Assembly (NCBI GenBank): GCA_038749595.1 | Contig: JBCDHW010000001.1 | Location: forward strand, 1 to 64,000 | DNA length: 64,000 bases | Direction of reading: 5' to 3' | From: Parvularcula sp038749595 | GTDB lineage: Bacteria; Pseudomonadota; Alphaproteobacteria; Caulobacterales; Parvularculaceae | Part shown: in pieces, positions 17,879 to 26,442 of the stretch | How the letters are laid out: each line of letters begins with the position of its first letter | Position numbering within the stretch: position 1 is the first letter of the stretch | Notes under the pieces: generated by a model | Told to the model about the DNA's origin: nothing | What the model saw: the letters and a program-made list of their open reading frames with translations, nothing else | Databases searched by the model: none | Translations under genes and position numbers: made by a program

Positions 17879-18646
17879 CTAGAACTTGCCGGAATTGTTC
17901 CATTGGTCTCGCGGGGCGACATGTTCGGCGTTACTCCAATGTTCGACGATCAAGCCGTCCCTGACCCGGTAGATGTCGAAGACGGCGATGTCCTTTCCGA
18001 GAGCGTGTCGCTTGCCGTAGGTGACGACCATGTCGCCTTCGGCGATGATTTGAAAAAGCATGTCGTAAGATCCGGACTGGTCAGCCTGCAGCCAGTTAAG
18101 AAGGCCAGAGCGACCACTATCAATCTCTGCTCCATGCTGAATAAGATCTTCCACTACGAAGTTTGCTGTCCGATCAAAATTCCGTTCTTGGAGGACCTGC
18201 TTGACGTATTCGAGAACCAGGTTTTTCGACGCTGAACTGTCGGCGGCAGCATCGGGCATCCTCTGTCCACCGACCATACTCTCACCGGAGCGTGTATTTT
18301 CGACAAACTCGGCGATCGTATCCCAGTGCTCAAGAACCAGCCCATCGGGGTCAGTATAGAAAAGATCTGTGGTGACCCAGCGGGCTTCTCCGTTGTTCAA
18401 CGACTGAAACGCGCTGCAGAAAACCCAAGGCCCGTCTTCATAGAGACATACAATCTCGATCTCGCGAACAGGATTTCGTTCGAGGAAGGGTTCGAAGAAG
18501 GCGAGAAAGCCCTCAACACCGTCTGCAACGCCCGTCGAATGCTGCGTATACCGAAGACCTGTATACCGAGTAACAGCAGCGCGAGCGTCTCCACCGGCAA
18601 TTCCCTCGAGGTAGAGTTTACGAACGTTTTCTGCGCCTTGCCCCAT
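17879..18646 (-). CDS. Tandem NTF2/SnoaL-like domain protein
   Basis: A cytosolic-looking 255-residue protein made of two SnoaL/NTF2-like folds. Domain one (about 1-118) has YTGLRYTQHSTGVADGVEGF and LVLEHWDTIAEF. Domain two (about 135-255) has VVEDLIQHGAEI, IAEGDMVVTYGKRH and LIVEHWSNAEHV. The IQH and VEHWD signatures are typical of the YybH/SnoaL polyketide-cyclase-like group. Members bind or transform small hydrophobic molecules; here the substrate is unknown. It is the third of three similar genes in a row on the minus strand. Confidence 0.8.
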   Translation of the reverse strand: MGQGAENVRKLYLEGIAGGDARAAVTRYTGLRYTQHSTGVADGVEGFLAFFEPFLERNPVREIEIVCLYEDGPWVFCSAFQSLNNGEARWVTTDLFYTDPDGLVLEHWDTIAEFVENTRSGESMVGGQRMPDAAADSSASKNLVLEYVKQVLQERNFDRTANFVVEDLIQHGAEIDSGRSGLLNWLQADQSGSYDMLFQIIAEGDMVVTYGKRHALGKDIAVFDIYRVRDGLIVEHWSNAEHVAPRDQWNNSGKF

Positions 18647-18690
18647 TTGGCTTGCTCCTCAGTATACTGTGCTATTATCCAACTGGAAGG

Positions 18691-19212
18691 CTACTCGCTG
18701 GTTCCGTGGTAAGCGACCGAGACCGCATAGCTGTCTTCGAACCAGTTCCAGCTCTGCACCTTTCCATCGGCGACTTCCACACGGACTGCCCAGCTGAACA
18801 CGCCTGTGTTGATACCAGTTTCGTTGGCAACAGCGCTCATCGTGCCGATGAACACGGCTTGGTTGTCGTCTGCGAACTTATAGTCTGTCGTCCAGCTGGT
18901 GGTCTGCAGCCCTGCTCCGAAGGCGGGCAAGAACGTGTTCAAAACCGTGTCTTTGCCTTTCCATGTGCCGATCCACGGAACCGTTGTGTCGCCTTCGTTA
19001 TGCCACACGAAGTCTCCTGCCATGAGGCTCGACAGGGTTTCCATGTCACCCGAGCCCGCCGCCATCAGAAATGCTTCAGCAGTCGCGAGCGTCGCACTCG
19101 ATTGGCTTTCACCAGTGTGCGGGGCAGTTTGCTGGTCAGCAGCACCACTGCACGCCGCCAATGCGAGGGCAGCTGATACGATGACGAATTGCGAGAAAAA
19201 CCGACGCTTCAT
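18691..19212 (-). CDS. NTF2-like lipoprotein, single domain
   Basis: A 173-residue protein with a lipoprotein signal peptide (ALALAACSG lipobox near residue 21), then a single NTF2-like domain (ATAEAFLMAAGSGDMETLSSL, DFVWHNEGDTTVPWIGTWKG, FSWAVRVEVADGKVQSWNWF). It belongs to the limonene-epoxide-hydrolase/SnoaL-like clan by pattern. It lies 17 bases downstream of the tandem-domain lipoprotein gene and is probably cotranscribed. The function is unknown. Confidence 0.75.
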   Translation of the reverse strand: MKRRFFSQFVIVSAALALAACSGAADQQTAPHTGESQSSATLATAEAFLMAAGSGDMETLSSLMAGDFVWHNEGDTTVPWIGTWKGKDTVLNTFLPAFGAGLQTTSWTTDYKFADDNQAVFIGTMSAVANETGINTGVFSWAVRVEVADGKVQSWNWFEDSYAVSVAYHGTSE

Positions 19213-19229
19213 ATTCGTACTCCGAGTCT

Positions 19230-20102
19230 CTAAAACTTACCGTGCTCGTTATGCGGAGCATCAGGCCCGGGCATGTCTGCAATGACATCCCAGTGCTCAA
19301 CGATGAGCCCATCGTCCAACCGGAAAAGGTCGTAGAACGCCTGAGGCTTGCCACCGAATGATCCTTCTGACGCTGTCAGGACAAAGTTCCCCTCCGCAAT
19401 GGCGAAGTGGATCTCGTCGTATGTCATCGTGATTCCTTGGGACGCGAGTTGGCCCATGAAGGCGCCAAAGCCCTCTAGTCCATCAGCGACTTGTGGGTTG
19501 TGCTGAATGTATGTGACCGGACTAATATATTGGGTGATATCGATCTGCTCTCCATTTATGAGCGATCGCGTGATGAATTCGACGACCTTTGCCTTGTTTG
19601 CTGCCGTCAGGTTTCGATCGACGATCTCTGTTTCTCCATCGATCTGCGAGTGACCCGAAGGGTTGAGCGGTTGTTCGGCGATGAGGTTATCCCAGTGCTC
19701 AACGATCCTGCCGTTCTCGATACGGAAGACATCAAACGCGATCATAGGCGTAGGACCGAAGCCCACATAGCGACCGTGGAAAGCCACCATATCGCCCTCG
19801 GCGATCACACGGACGAAATCCGCCTTGAATCTCCCGCTTGCTAAAAGCTGGGAGATCAGTCCTTTCAGAGCTTCGGGTCCGTCAGGAACATCAGGGTTAT
19901 GCTGAACATAGACGGGTCCGAAGAAGTCATCGACCGCCTCTGGATTGCCCGCTGCCAGTGTTTCGGAAAGAGCCTTCATAGCGAGCGCTTTGTTCGCCTG
20001 TGACCCATCCGATCGAGCGCCATCTGTTGTCGAGCACGCTGACAAAACGGCCAAAATCGTTCCGAGGCCGGCGAGATACCTTACGGCTGTACCGAAGCTC
20101 AT
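19230..20102 (-). CDS. Tandem NTF2/SnoaL-like lipoprotein
   Basis: A 290-residue protein with a lipobox (LAVLSACSTT, Cys near 23) followed by two SnoaL-like domains. Domain one carries VYVQHNPDVPDGPEALKGLI, IAEGDMVAFHGRYVG and RIVEHWDNLIAE. Domain two carries VTYIQHNPQVADGLEGFGAF, IAEGNFVLTASEGSFG and LIVEHWDVIADMPG. The internal duplication is obvious. It is the first gene of the minus-strand set and diverges from a LysR gene, so that regulator may control it. Confidence 0.82.
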   Translation of the reverse strand: MSFGTAVRYLAGLGTILAVLSACSTTDGARSDGSQANKALAMKALSETLAAGNPEAVDDFFGPVYVQHNPDVPDGPEALKGLISQLLASGRFKADFVRVIAEGDMVAFHGRYVGFGPTPMIAFDVFRIENGRIVEHWDNLIAEQPLNPSGHSQIDGETEIVDRNLTAANKAKVVEFITRSLINGEQIDITQYISPVTYIQHNPQVADGLEGFGAFMGQLASQGITMTYDEIHFAIAEGNFVLTASEGSFGGKPQAFYDLFRLDDGLIVEHWDVIADMPGPDAPHNEHGKF

Positions 20103-20155
20103 TCTCGTCTCTCCACACGAGTTGCTTGCGGCGAGGCCTACCCCTTGTCATAAAG

Positions 20156-20192
20156 TTCGATAATATAAGATATTCCAAAAACACATATCGAA
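20156..20192. promoter_or_regulatory. Candidate divergent LysR operator
   Basis: TTCGATA (20156-20162) and TATCGAA (20186-20192) are exact complements 23 bases apart, in the 101-base gap between the NTF2-like lipoprotein gene and the divergent LysR gene. The intervening DNA is AT-rich. The assignment rests on position and symmetry only. Confidence 0.4.
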
Positions 20193-20203
20193 GAATTGCA
20201 AAA

Positions 20204-21097
20204 ATGATTGACGATCTGCGAGCGCTTGCCGTCTTTGTTGCCGTTGCCGATGCAGGTAGTTTTTCACAAGCTGGGAGGCGCCTCAAGCTGTCGACTTCGG
20301 TGGTGAGCCATCATATAGGTCGACTAGAAGAAAAGCTCCGTATACCACTATTCTATCGGTCGACGCGCTCGATGTCGCTGACACCTGAAGGCGTTAGGAT
20401 GCTCGACCCGGCACGCAGAATGGTCGCGGCAGGCGAGGAAGCGCTAGAGACCCTAACGGCTGCGGGCGGTGAGCTTTCCGGTGAGCTACGCATAACAATG
20501 CCAGCGTTTGGTGACGATTCTGATCTTCAAAAGAGGGTCTGGAATTTCCTCCGTATACATTCGAAAGTAAGCATGACCGTCCACAAAAGCGACGTCTCCG
20601 TCGACTTGGTCAAGGAAGGCTATGACTTGGCGATCAGGTTTGGTGAGTTCGCCGACCAGACAATGGTCAGTAAGCGGATTGGCGAGTTTCACCGGACGCT
20701 CGTTGCTGCACCCGCATACCTTGAAAACCGTCCGCCTATCACGAAGCCAGAAGACTTAAAAGCGTGTGATTTCATAGGCTTTCTCATGCTGCCTGATGGC
20801 TTCTCTCTTTTGAAGGGAAAGAAAAGAGTTGATGTTGAGCCCGTGCACAAACGCATCGCGACTAACTCGATCCACTGTGTCAAAGAGGCTATCCTCGAGG
20901 GGCTGGGCATGCAGCGCCTCGTCGCAACAGAAGTCGCTCCGCACCTCACCGATGGTTCTCTGGTGCAAGTGCTCCCTGATTGGAGTCTCCCCGTCCAAGG
21001 GGTCTATGCCGCCTGGCCGGTCAATGGGCCTCAAAAGGCGATCACAAAACAGCTCGTTGACTTTCTAAAGAACGACAGACCGGGCGCCGCTGACTGA
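20204..21097 (+). CDS. LysR family regulator of the NTF2-like genes (inferred)
   Basis: A 297-residue LysR regulator starting at the ATG at 20204; the frame is open much further upstream but that part is antisense to the lipoprotein gene. The HTH reads MIDDLRALAVFVAVADAGSF and LKLSTSVVSHHIGRLEEKLR, then STRSMSLTPEGVRML. The effector domain follows. It is divergent from the three NTF2-like genes, the usual geometry for a LysR protein and its target. Confidence 0.9.
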   Translation: MIDDLRALAVFVAVADAGSFSQAGRRLKLSTSVVSHHIGRLEEKLRIPLFYRSTRSMSLTPEGVRMLDPARRMVAAGEEALETLTAAGGELSGELRITMPAFGDDSDLQKRVWNFLRIHSKVSMTVHKSDVSVDLVKEGYDLAIRFGEFADQTMVSKRIGEFHRTLVAAPAYLENRPPITKPEDLKACDFIGFLMLPDGFSLLKGKKRVDVEPVHKRIATNSIHCVKEAILEGLGMQRLVATEVAPHLTDGSLVQVLPDWSLPVQGVYAAWPVNGPQKAITKQLVDFLKNDRPGAAD

Positions 21098-21523
21098 AGA
21101 TCAGCTGGGAGCGCATCTGCTCTGTCACCCATGCTCCGGCCCTCAAACTGAAGCAGCGTGAGCGCATCAATGCTTGAGATTTTCGATGTGAAATCACCAA
21201 GCGTGTAATCAATACTGTCGTCAATATACAGTATCCCGGCTACGTTGCTGCATGGCTTCGAGATGCCCTGTTGCAAACCTAAACTGACGAGACTCCTATG
21301 TTGCGGCCTTACTGGTCGACGTCGATTAAGTGACTTAGTGTTCAGTTGGCGGAGAAATTAATAGAGGGTACCTTTGCGGCCCGCTCTGTCTCCCACGACG
21401 CGAAGCAAAAAGCTGCTGAGCGGGTATGCGGTATGGATGGATACAGTTGGGGGAACGTTTGGGGGGTTGACCACTAGATAGATGGCTTAAGTTACTGCCT
21501 GAATGTGTTTAGTAGAGTGACCG
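21098..21523. other. Gene-free stretch next to the tRNA-Arg 3' end
   Basis: No credible gene was seen in these 426 bases. A short minus-strand frame (21031-21276) overlaps the LysR gene end and has no recognised domain. The stretch lies between the accessory block and the 3' end of tRNA-Arg, where island attachment sites usually lie; no second copy of the tRNA 3' end was noticed within the window. Confidence 0.4.
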
Positions 21524-21600
21524 TGGCAGCCCCTGCAGGACTCGAACCTGCAACCATTCGCTTAGAAGGCGAGTGCTCTATCCGGTTGAGCTAAGGGGCC
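21524..21600 (-). tRNA. tRNA-Arg (anticodon UCU)
   Basis: The minus strand folds as a 77-nt cloverleaf beginning GGCCCCTTAGCTCAACC, with the anticodon stem-loop CGCCT-TCTAAGCG (anticodon TCT), a GTTCGAGTC T-loop, and an encoded CCA end at 21526-21524. The acceptor stem pairs throughout with one G-U at the end. Confidence 0.95.
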
Positions 21601-21641
21601 GTCGGCGCCGCGCTTAGCACGGCTTGCGCCGGGGCAAAGGC

Positions 21642-21950
21642 CTAATGGGTCCAAGGCGTGCGCCGTTTGGCGGCGAAGTTGTCGGAGTAGGCCTTAATCT
21701 CGCGTTTGCTGCGCGGCGGCTCGATCACTTGGTGCGGGATATTCCGTTCCTTGGCATAGGCCACGGCCTGCTCCTTCGTCTCGAACGTCAGGTGCACCTG
21801 GGCGCTGCGGGTGTCAGACGCACCGGTCCAGCCCATCAGCGGGTCAGCCCGCTTGGCGTATTCCTGCTCGAACTCAAGAACCCATTCGCCCGTTTTGGCT
21901 TTGCCCGACTGCATGGCCGTGCGGGCGGGACGGTAGATGCGCGCAAACAT
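21642..21950 (-). CDS. NADH dehydrogenase (complex I) accessory subunit, NDUFS4-like
   Basis: A 102-residue protein of the ETC complex I subunit family, homologous to mitochondrial NDUFS4. Visible landmarks are ARIYRPARTAMQSGKAKT, WVLEFE, the MGWTGASDT segment, and the end HQVIEPPRSKREIKAYSDNF. This accessory subunit stabilises the NADH-oxidising arm of complex I and is restricted mostly to alphaproteobacteria and mitochondria. It is unlinked here to nuoABCD, 23 kb away. The gene sits directly upstream of the tRNA-Arg 5' side. Confidence 0.9.
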   Translation of the reverse strand: MFARIYRPARTAMQSGKAKTGEWVLEFEQEYAKRADPLMGWTGASDTRSAQVHLTFETKEQAVAYAKERNIPHQVIEPPRSKREIKAYSDNFAAKRRTPWTH

Positions 21951-21992
21951 CCTCCAACGATGCGCGAATGCGCCGTTGGCTTCAAGACCCCG

Positions 21993-23696
21993 CTAGGCGG
22001 GGCTTCGGGTCGAAAGCGAGCGGAGCCACATCGCGCCGTTCACCACGAGGAGGCAGCCGAGCCCGATCCAGAAGGTGCTGGAGAAGGCGCGATCAACGAT
22101 CCCGAGCGGCGAGAACAAGAGATAGAGCGCGACCACGCATGAGAACAACGTCACCGCGACCTGTTTCGAGAACCGCCACGGCGCCAGGTCGACCGTATCT
22201 TTCGGGATAAACGTCCAGGCTTCTTTCCTCGGCGCGATGAGCCCTGCGATCAGCATAATGAGGATCTCGATGCCGAAAAGGATCGCGTACTGATGTAGGA
22301 AATGCAGCGTAATCGTCTCGGCAAAGACGAAACGCAACAGGGCGTAGGCGCCGACGTGAAAGATGATGACGATCTTAGCGCCAATCGCGGGCACACGCTT
22401 GGTGAACAGCCCAATGATGACAATGGCGACGATCGGAATGTTGTAGAAGCCTGTGAATTTCCTGACGATCTGCCAAAGCCCTTCGGGCGCGAAATAGAGA
22501 AGCGGCGCGATCGTGAACGAGAAGAGCGCGATAACGATGCTGGCGATCTTCGCCACACGAACCAATTCCTCATCGCTGAGCGTGGTCTTTTTCAGCGGCG
22601 CATAAATGTCGAGGCAGAAGAGGGTGGCTGCGCTGTTCAGCAGTGAGTTGAACGAGCTGAACACCGCCCCCAGAAGGACCGCGAGGAAGAAGCCCGACAT
22701 ATACGTGGGCAGAACATCTTCGATCAGTCTTGGGTAGGCTTGGTCGATGGTGGCAAGGCCCGGGCCATAAAGATGATAGGCGATGACGCCGGGGATCATC
22801 ATCAAAAAAGGAACGAGCACTTTGAAAAAGCCAGAGAGCAGGACGCCCTTTTGCCCTTCCGCGAGGTTCTTTGCCGCGAGCGTTCGCTGGATCACGTATT
22901 GGTTCGTGCACCAATAGAATAGGTTGGCAAAAACCATCCCTGTAAAGAGGGTAGCGAAGGGCGTCGGATCATTCTGGCTGCCTATCGCATTGAGTTTGTT
23001 TGTGTTCTCTGAAGTAATGGTGCTGATGCCGCCTGCGAAACTTCCCTCACCGAGTGCAATCAAACCGAGGACGGGAACGAGGATTCCTATGATCAGAAGG
23101 CCGATCCCGTTGAGCGTATCGGAGACTGCGACCGCTTTGAGGCCGCCGAAAATCGCATAGATCGAACCCACAATGCCGATAATGATCATCGTGATGACGA
23201 GCGATGAAAAGTAGCCGGTCCCGAGGATTGTCGGCACGTCAAATAACTGGAGGACAGCGACGGTGCCCGAGTAGAGGACTGACGGGATGGTGATCAATCC
23301 ATAGCCGAGCATGAACAAGACCACCGTATACCGACGGACATCATCATCGTAGCGAGAATTCAGAAACTCCGGCAGGGTGGTGAATGCTCCCGCAAGATAG
23401 CGGGGCAGGAAGACGAGGGCCATGAGGATCGTGGCAAACGCGGCCGTGACCTCCCAAGCCATACTGCTGAGGTTAAATCCGTAGGCGGATCCGTTAAGGC
23501 CGATAAGTTGCTCTGCAGACAGATTGGTCAGAAGAAGCGTGCCCGCGATAAACACACCGCCGAGTCCGCGGCCCGCCAAGAAATAGCCGTCCTTCGTACC
23601 CGCTTCGCCCCGCGTCTGGATGTACGACACAATGGCCACAAGGGCCATGAACGCCGCGCAGGTTGCGAGGGTGAACGCAAGATCCGACGATGCCAT
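21993..23696 (-). CDS. Sodium/solute symporter, SGLT-like (SSS family)
   Basis: A 567-residue inner membrane symporter of the SLC5/SSS family with 13-14 hydrophobic helices. Segments such as TLFTGMVFANLFYWCTNQYV, IQRTLAAKNLAEGQKGVL and GAVFSSFNSLLNSAATLF match the sugar-transporting vSGLT group. That suggests a sugar or sugar-like substrate taken up with sodium. It is the last gene of a minus-strand set with a TonB receptor, an aldo-keto reductase and a flavin monooxygenase, although a strong terminator lies just upstream, so it probably has its own promoter. Confidence 0.9.
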   Translation of the reverse strand: MASSDLAFTLATCAAFMALVAIVSYIQTRGEAGTKDGYFLAGRGLGGVFIAGTLLLTNLSAEQLIGLNGSAYGFNLSSMAWEVTAAFATILMALVFLPRYLAGAFTTLPEFLNSRYDDDVRRYTVVLFMLGYGLITIPSVLYSGTVAVLQLFDVPTILGTGYFSSLVITMIIIGIVGSIYAIFGGLKAVAVSDTLNGIGLLIIGILVPVLGLIALGEGSFAGGISTITSENTNKLNAIGSQNDPTPFATLFTGMVFANLFYWCTNQYVIQRTLAAKNLAEGQKGVLLSGFFKVLVPFLMMIPGVIAYHLYGPGLATIDQAYPRLIEDVLPTYMSGFFLAVLLGAVFSSFNSLLNSAATLFCLDIYAPLKKTTLSDEELVRVAKIASIVIALFSFTIAPLLYFAPEGLWQIVRKFTGFYNIPIVAIVIIGLFTKRVPAIGAKIVIIFHVGAYALLRFVFAETITLHFLHQYAILFGIEILIMLIAGLIAPRKEAWTFIPKDTVDLAPWRFSKQVAVTLFSCVVALYLLFSPLGIVDRAFSSTFWIGLGCLLVVNGAMWLRSLSTRSPA

Positions 23697-23765
23697 GGTG
23701 ATCGGTCCTCTTCCGAACAGTACGTCACTCCGTGTAAAGCGTATCCCGCTTCGTCACGGTGCCAA

Positions 23766-23798
23766 GAAAAAAGGAAGGCTGTGGTGGCAGCCTTCCTT
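23766..23798 (-). terminator. Intrinsic terminator after TonB receptor 2
   Basis: AAGGAAGGCTG (23771-23781) pairs perfectly with CAGCCTTCCTT (23788-23798) around a six-base loop. Read on the minus strand the stem is followed by a run of T. It lies just past the stop of the TonB receptor gene at 23832. Confidence 0.9.
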
Positions 23799-23831
23799 CT
23801 ATTCATCAGATCATGGGCTTACGCCCGACCA

Positions 23832-26174
23832 TCAGAAATTGCCGGTGAACTGGATACCCAGACGACGATCGGCATCGCGCGGGATCTGGTAACGGAAACC
23901 GTCGCCCGAGAACGTTGTTGCGAACGTCTCGTCGAGGAGGTTTCGGCCGAGCAGCGACAGGGTGTACTGACCATCGTTGAACGAGACGCCGATGTTGATG
24001 TCGAGCAAGTCGTAACCGGGGAGGAACCCAACAGGGTTCTCGGTGCCGTCATTGTTGGGCAGCAACGACACCTGATCGTCGATCCGCGAGTAGACGGCGT
24101 TGGCGATGAAGCTCGTGTTGTTGTTCAGCGGCTGCTCGAAGTTCCCGGTCAACGTATAGTTGAAGTCCGGCGAGAACAACAGATCGAGGCCTGACCGGTC
24201 AGAACAGGACGCAGGCGGATTGCCCGTTGTCGGATCGATCGGGCAGTTGAACTCATCGATGACAGCATCGTTCCAGGCGACGGCCGCGGTCAATGTCAGC
24301 TTATCCGTTGGGCTCCACGACGCGTCAATTTCAACACCCTCGGTGGTAACATCGCCAGCATTTGTCAGCCTGGTGATTGTTACGCCCGTTGAGTTGTCGA
24401 AGTTGTTGGCTTGGAAGTTCTCAACATCGGCAGAGTACGCCGTAATCGAGAATGACAAGTCGCCCGTGATGTACTTGTAGCCCGCCTCGATCGATGTGGA
24501 GGTTTCTGCATCGATCGGCAGTTCGTCGTTCGCACCCATGTTGAAGAACACGTTGAAACCAGGGCCTTTATAGCCCTCGTTATAGCTCGCGTAGATCGTG
24601 CCGCGGTTGCCGCCGCCTGCAAGTGCGCCGAGATCGAGCGTGCCGCCAACGCGGATTGCAAAGTCGTTGTCATCGACGGTGCCGGAGAACGTATTGTTGA
24701 ACCCGCCGCTTGCCTGAGAGAACTGACTGTTCGGCTCTGCCGGGCGGACGCCCACGCCTTGCCGTCCGAACTCGTCGTTGTTGCGACGTGTATGGACGAA
24801 TTCTGTGCGGTCGTTCGTGTACCGGAAGCCGAAAAATGTGTTCAACGCCTCAGTGATATCATAGCCGACTTGTCCGAACACGGCATAGTTGGTCACGGTT
24901 GAGTCGGTGAACGATGTCGCCGAAACGATGTCGTTGGAGTTACAGGTCAAGCCAGGGTTGGCATCGAGGATCGGCTGGTTTTGCCCGCCATTGTTCTGGC
25001 AGCTGGCGTTCCGCGTGAACGTCGCCGTCCGGTCGAGGTCCATATAGAAAACGCCGAGCAGGTAATCGAGACGCTCATTATCGGGCGACGTAATCCGGAA
25101 CTCTTGTGTTGTCGTCCGTGTACTGAGCGCACCGTTATCGTGGAGCAGGAACGGAACGCCAAACACTGGCTCGTCAAAAGTGCCGCCGATCGAGGTAAAA
25201 TCGCCTTCTCGGTCTTCGTCGTTCGACCATTCGCGATACGCCGAGATCGACGTCAGGGTGATGCCGTTGTCGAGCTCTTTGTCAATTTGCACCGAGTACG
25301 CATCAGTTTCATCGCGGGTGTTGGTGGCAAAGTCGTGGTCGATTTGACGGTTGTCGAGATCGAAATCACCGTCCGGGGCTGCGGGGGAGGCGGGGTTCCG
25401 TCCGCTCGGACGGCCTTCGATGTCAGCGCAGCAGTCGTCGTCCGACTCGTTGTGTTCAGCGATCGCGAGGATGCTCAAGGTGTCGGTTGGCTTGAACTCG
25501 AGCATGCCGCGGATGCCGAACTTGTCGTAGCCGTTGACGTGCTCGTTGTTGAAAACGTTGAAAATGTTACCGTCGAAAGACGATTTAGCGATGGTCAGAC
25601 TGCCCGCCACAGTGTCCGAGAGCGGGCCCGATACACGGCCGCGGACCCGGAATTCGTTGTCTTCATAGAACGACGCGCGCACCGACGCTTCGAACGTTTC
25701 GGTGGGGCGGCGGGTGGTGATGTTGACCACACCGGCGGATGCGTTTTTCCCGAAAAGGGTGCCTTGCGGACCGCGGAGAACTTCAAGCTGTTCAATGTCA
25801 TAAAGCTCAGAGAACGCCTGGCCGGAGCGGCCGAGAACGACGCCGTCCACCACGGTCGAAACTGAGGGCTCAATAGCGCCGGAGAACGAGATCGTGCCGA
25901 TGCCGCGGATCGTGATGGCCGAGTTTTTGTTGGTCGAGCCTTTGCGGAAGCTAACCGAAGGGATGAGCTGCTGAGCGCTCTCGATCGTCAAGGCGTCCTG
26001 GCGCTCGAGGACTTCTGCGCTCACGACGCTAACGGCGACGGGGACTTCTTGAAGATTTTGCTCGCGCTTCTGCGCGGTGACGATGATTGTGTCTTCCTGC
26101 GCAACGGCAACGCCCGAAGCGGCGACAGCGATCGCGACGGCACCCAGCGCTGAGTTCATGAGATAGTTTTTCAT
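23832..26174 (-). CDS. TonB-dependent outer membrane receptor 2
   Basis: A 780-residue TonB-dependent receptor. The ATG ending at 26174 gives a standard signal peptide (MKNYLMNSALGAVAIAVAAS ... VAVAQ); the upstream extension to 26261 is rejected. The plug begins near DTIIVTAQKREQNLQEVPVA and contains GPQGTLFGKNASAGVVNI. The barrel ends with RLGIQFTGNF. It is positioned in a catabolic locus with a sugar-type symporter, a YdhF-like reductase and an SsuD-like monooxygenase. It is therefore inferred to import that pathway's substrate across the outer membrane. Confidence 0.93.
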   Translation of the reverse strand: MKNYLMNSALGAVAIAVAASGVAVAQEDTIIVTAQKREQNLQEVPVAVSVVSAEVLERQDALTIESAQQLIPSVSFRKGSTNKNSAITIRGIGTISFSGAIEPSVSTVVDGVVLGRSGQAFSELYDIEQLEVLRGPQGTLFGKNASAGVVNITTRRPTETFEASVRASFYEDNEFRVRGRVSGPLSDTVAGSLTIAKSSFDGNIFNVFNNEHVNGYDKFGIRGMLEFKPTDTLSILAIAEHNESDDDCCADIEGRPSGRNPASPAAPDGDFDLDNRQIDHDFATNTRDETDAYSVQIDKELDNGITLTSISAYREWSNDEDREGDFTSIGGTFDEPVFGVPFLLHDNGALSTRTTTQEFRITSPDNERLDYLLGVFYMDLDRTATFTRNASCQNNGGQNQPILDANPGLTCNSNDIVSATSFTDSTVTNYAVFGQVGYDITEALNTFFGFRYTNDRTEFVHTRRNNDEFGRQGVGVRPAEPNSQFSQASGGFNNTFSGTVDDNDFAIRVGGTLDLGALAGGGNRGTIYASYNEGYKGPGFNVFFNMGANDELPIDAETSTSIEAGYKYITGDLSFSITAYSADVENFQANNFDNSTGVTITRLTNAGDVTTEGVEIDASWSPTDKLTLTAAVAWNDAVIDEFNCPIDPTTGNPPASCSDRSGLDLLFSPDFNYTLTGNFEQPLNNNTSFIANAVYSRIDDQVSLLPNNDGTENPVGFLPGYDLLDINIGVSFNDGQYTLSLLGRNLLDETFATTFSGDGFRYQIPRDADRRLGIQFTGNF

Positions 26175-26442
26175 TGAGTTTCCTTCCCTGCCAACCCGTT
26201 TGTGGAGGCAAAACGGGCTCTTCCTGGGGCTGGGATAGGGGGTCGGTGTGATAAAGCCCATCCAAAACTACTGCTAACAGCGTGATAGAGTCACGTTCTG
26301 CGGAGGAATTGCTTAAGTCGACGCAATTCTGCAACACACGGTTAGGTGTTCTGGCGGGCCATGTGCCGTGTCGGCCGCGCCTCGCGGCGCCTTCCTAATG
26401 CATAGAAGCGTATACGGATGACCCCCAACGCGCTTCTGGCCT

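Noticed and set aside
21031..21276. 81-codon minus-strand frame next to tRNA-Arg
   Set aside because: Overlaps the LysR 3' end and matches no known family.
24981..25865. 294-codon plus-strand frame opposite TonB receptor 2
   Set aside because: Antisense shadow of the receptor gene, with no domain.
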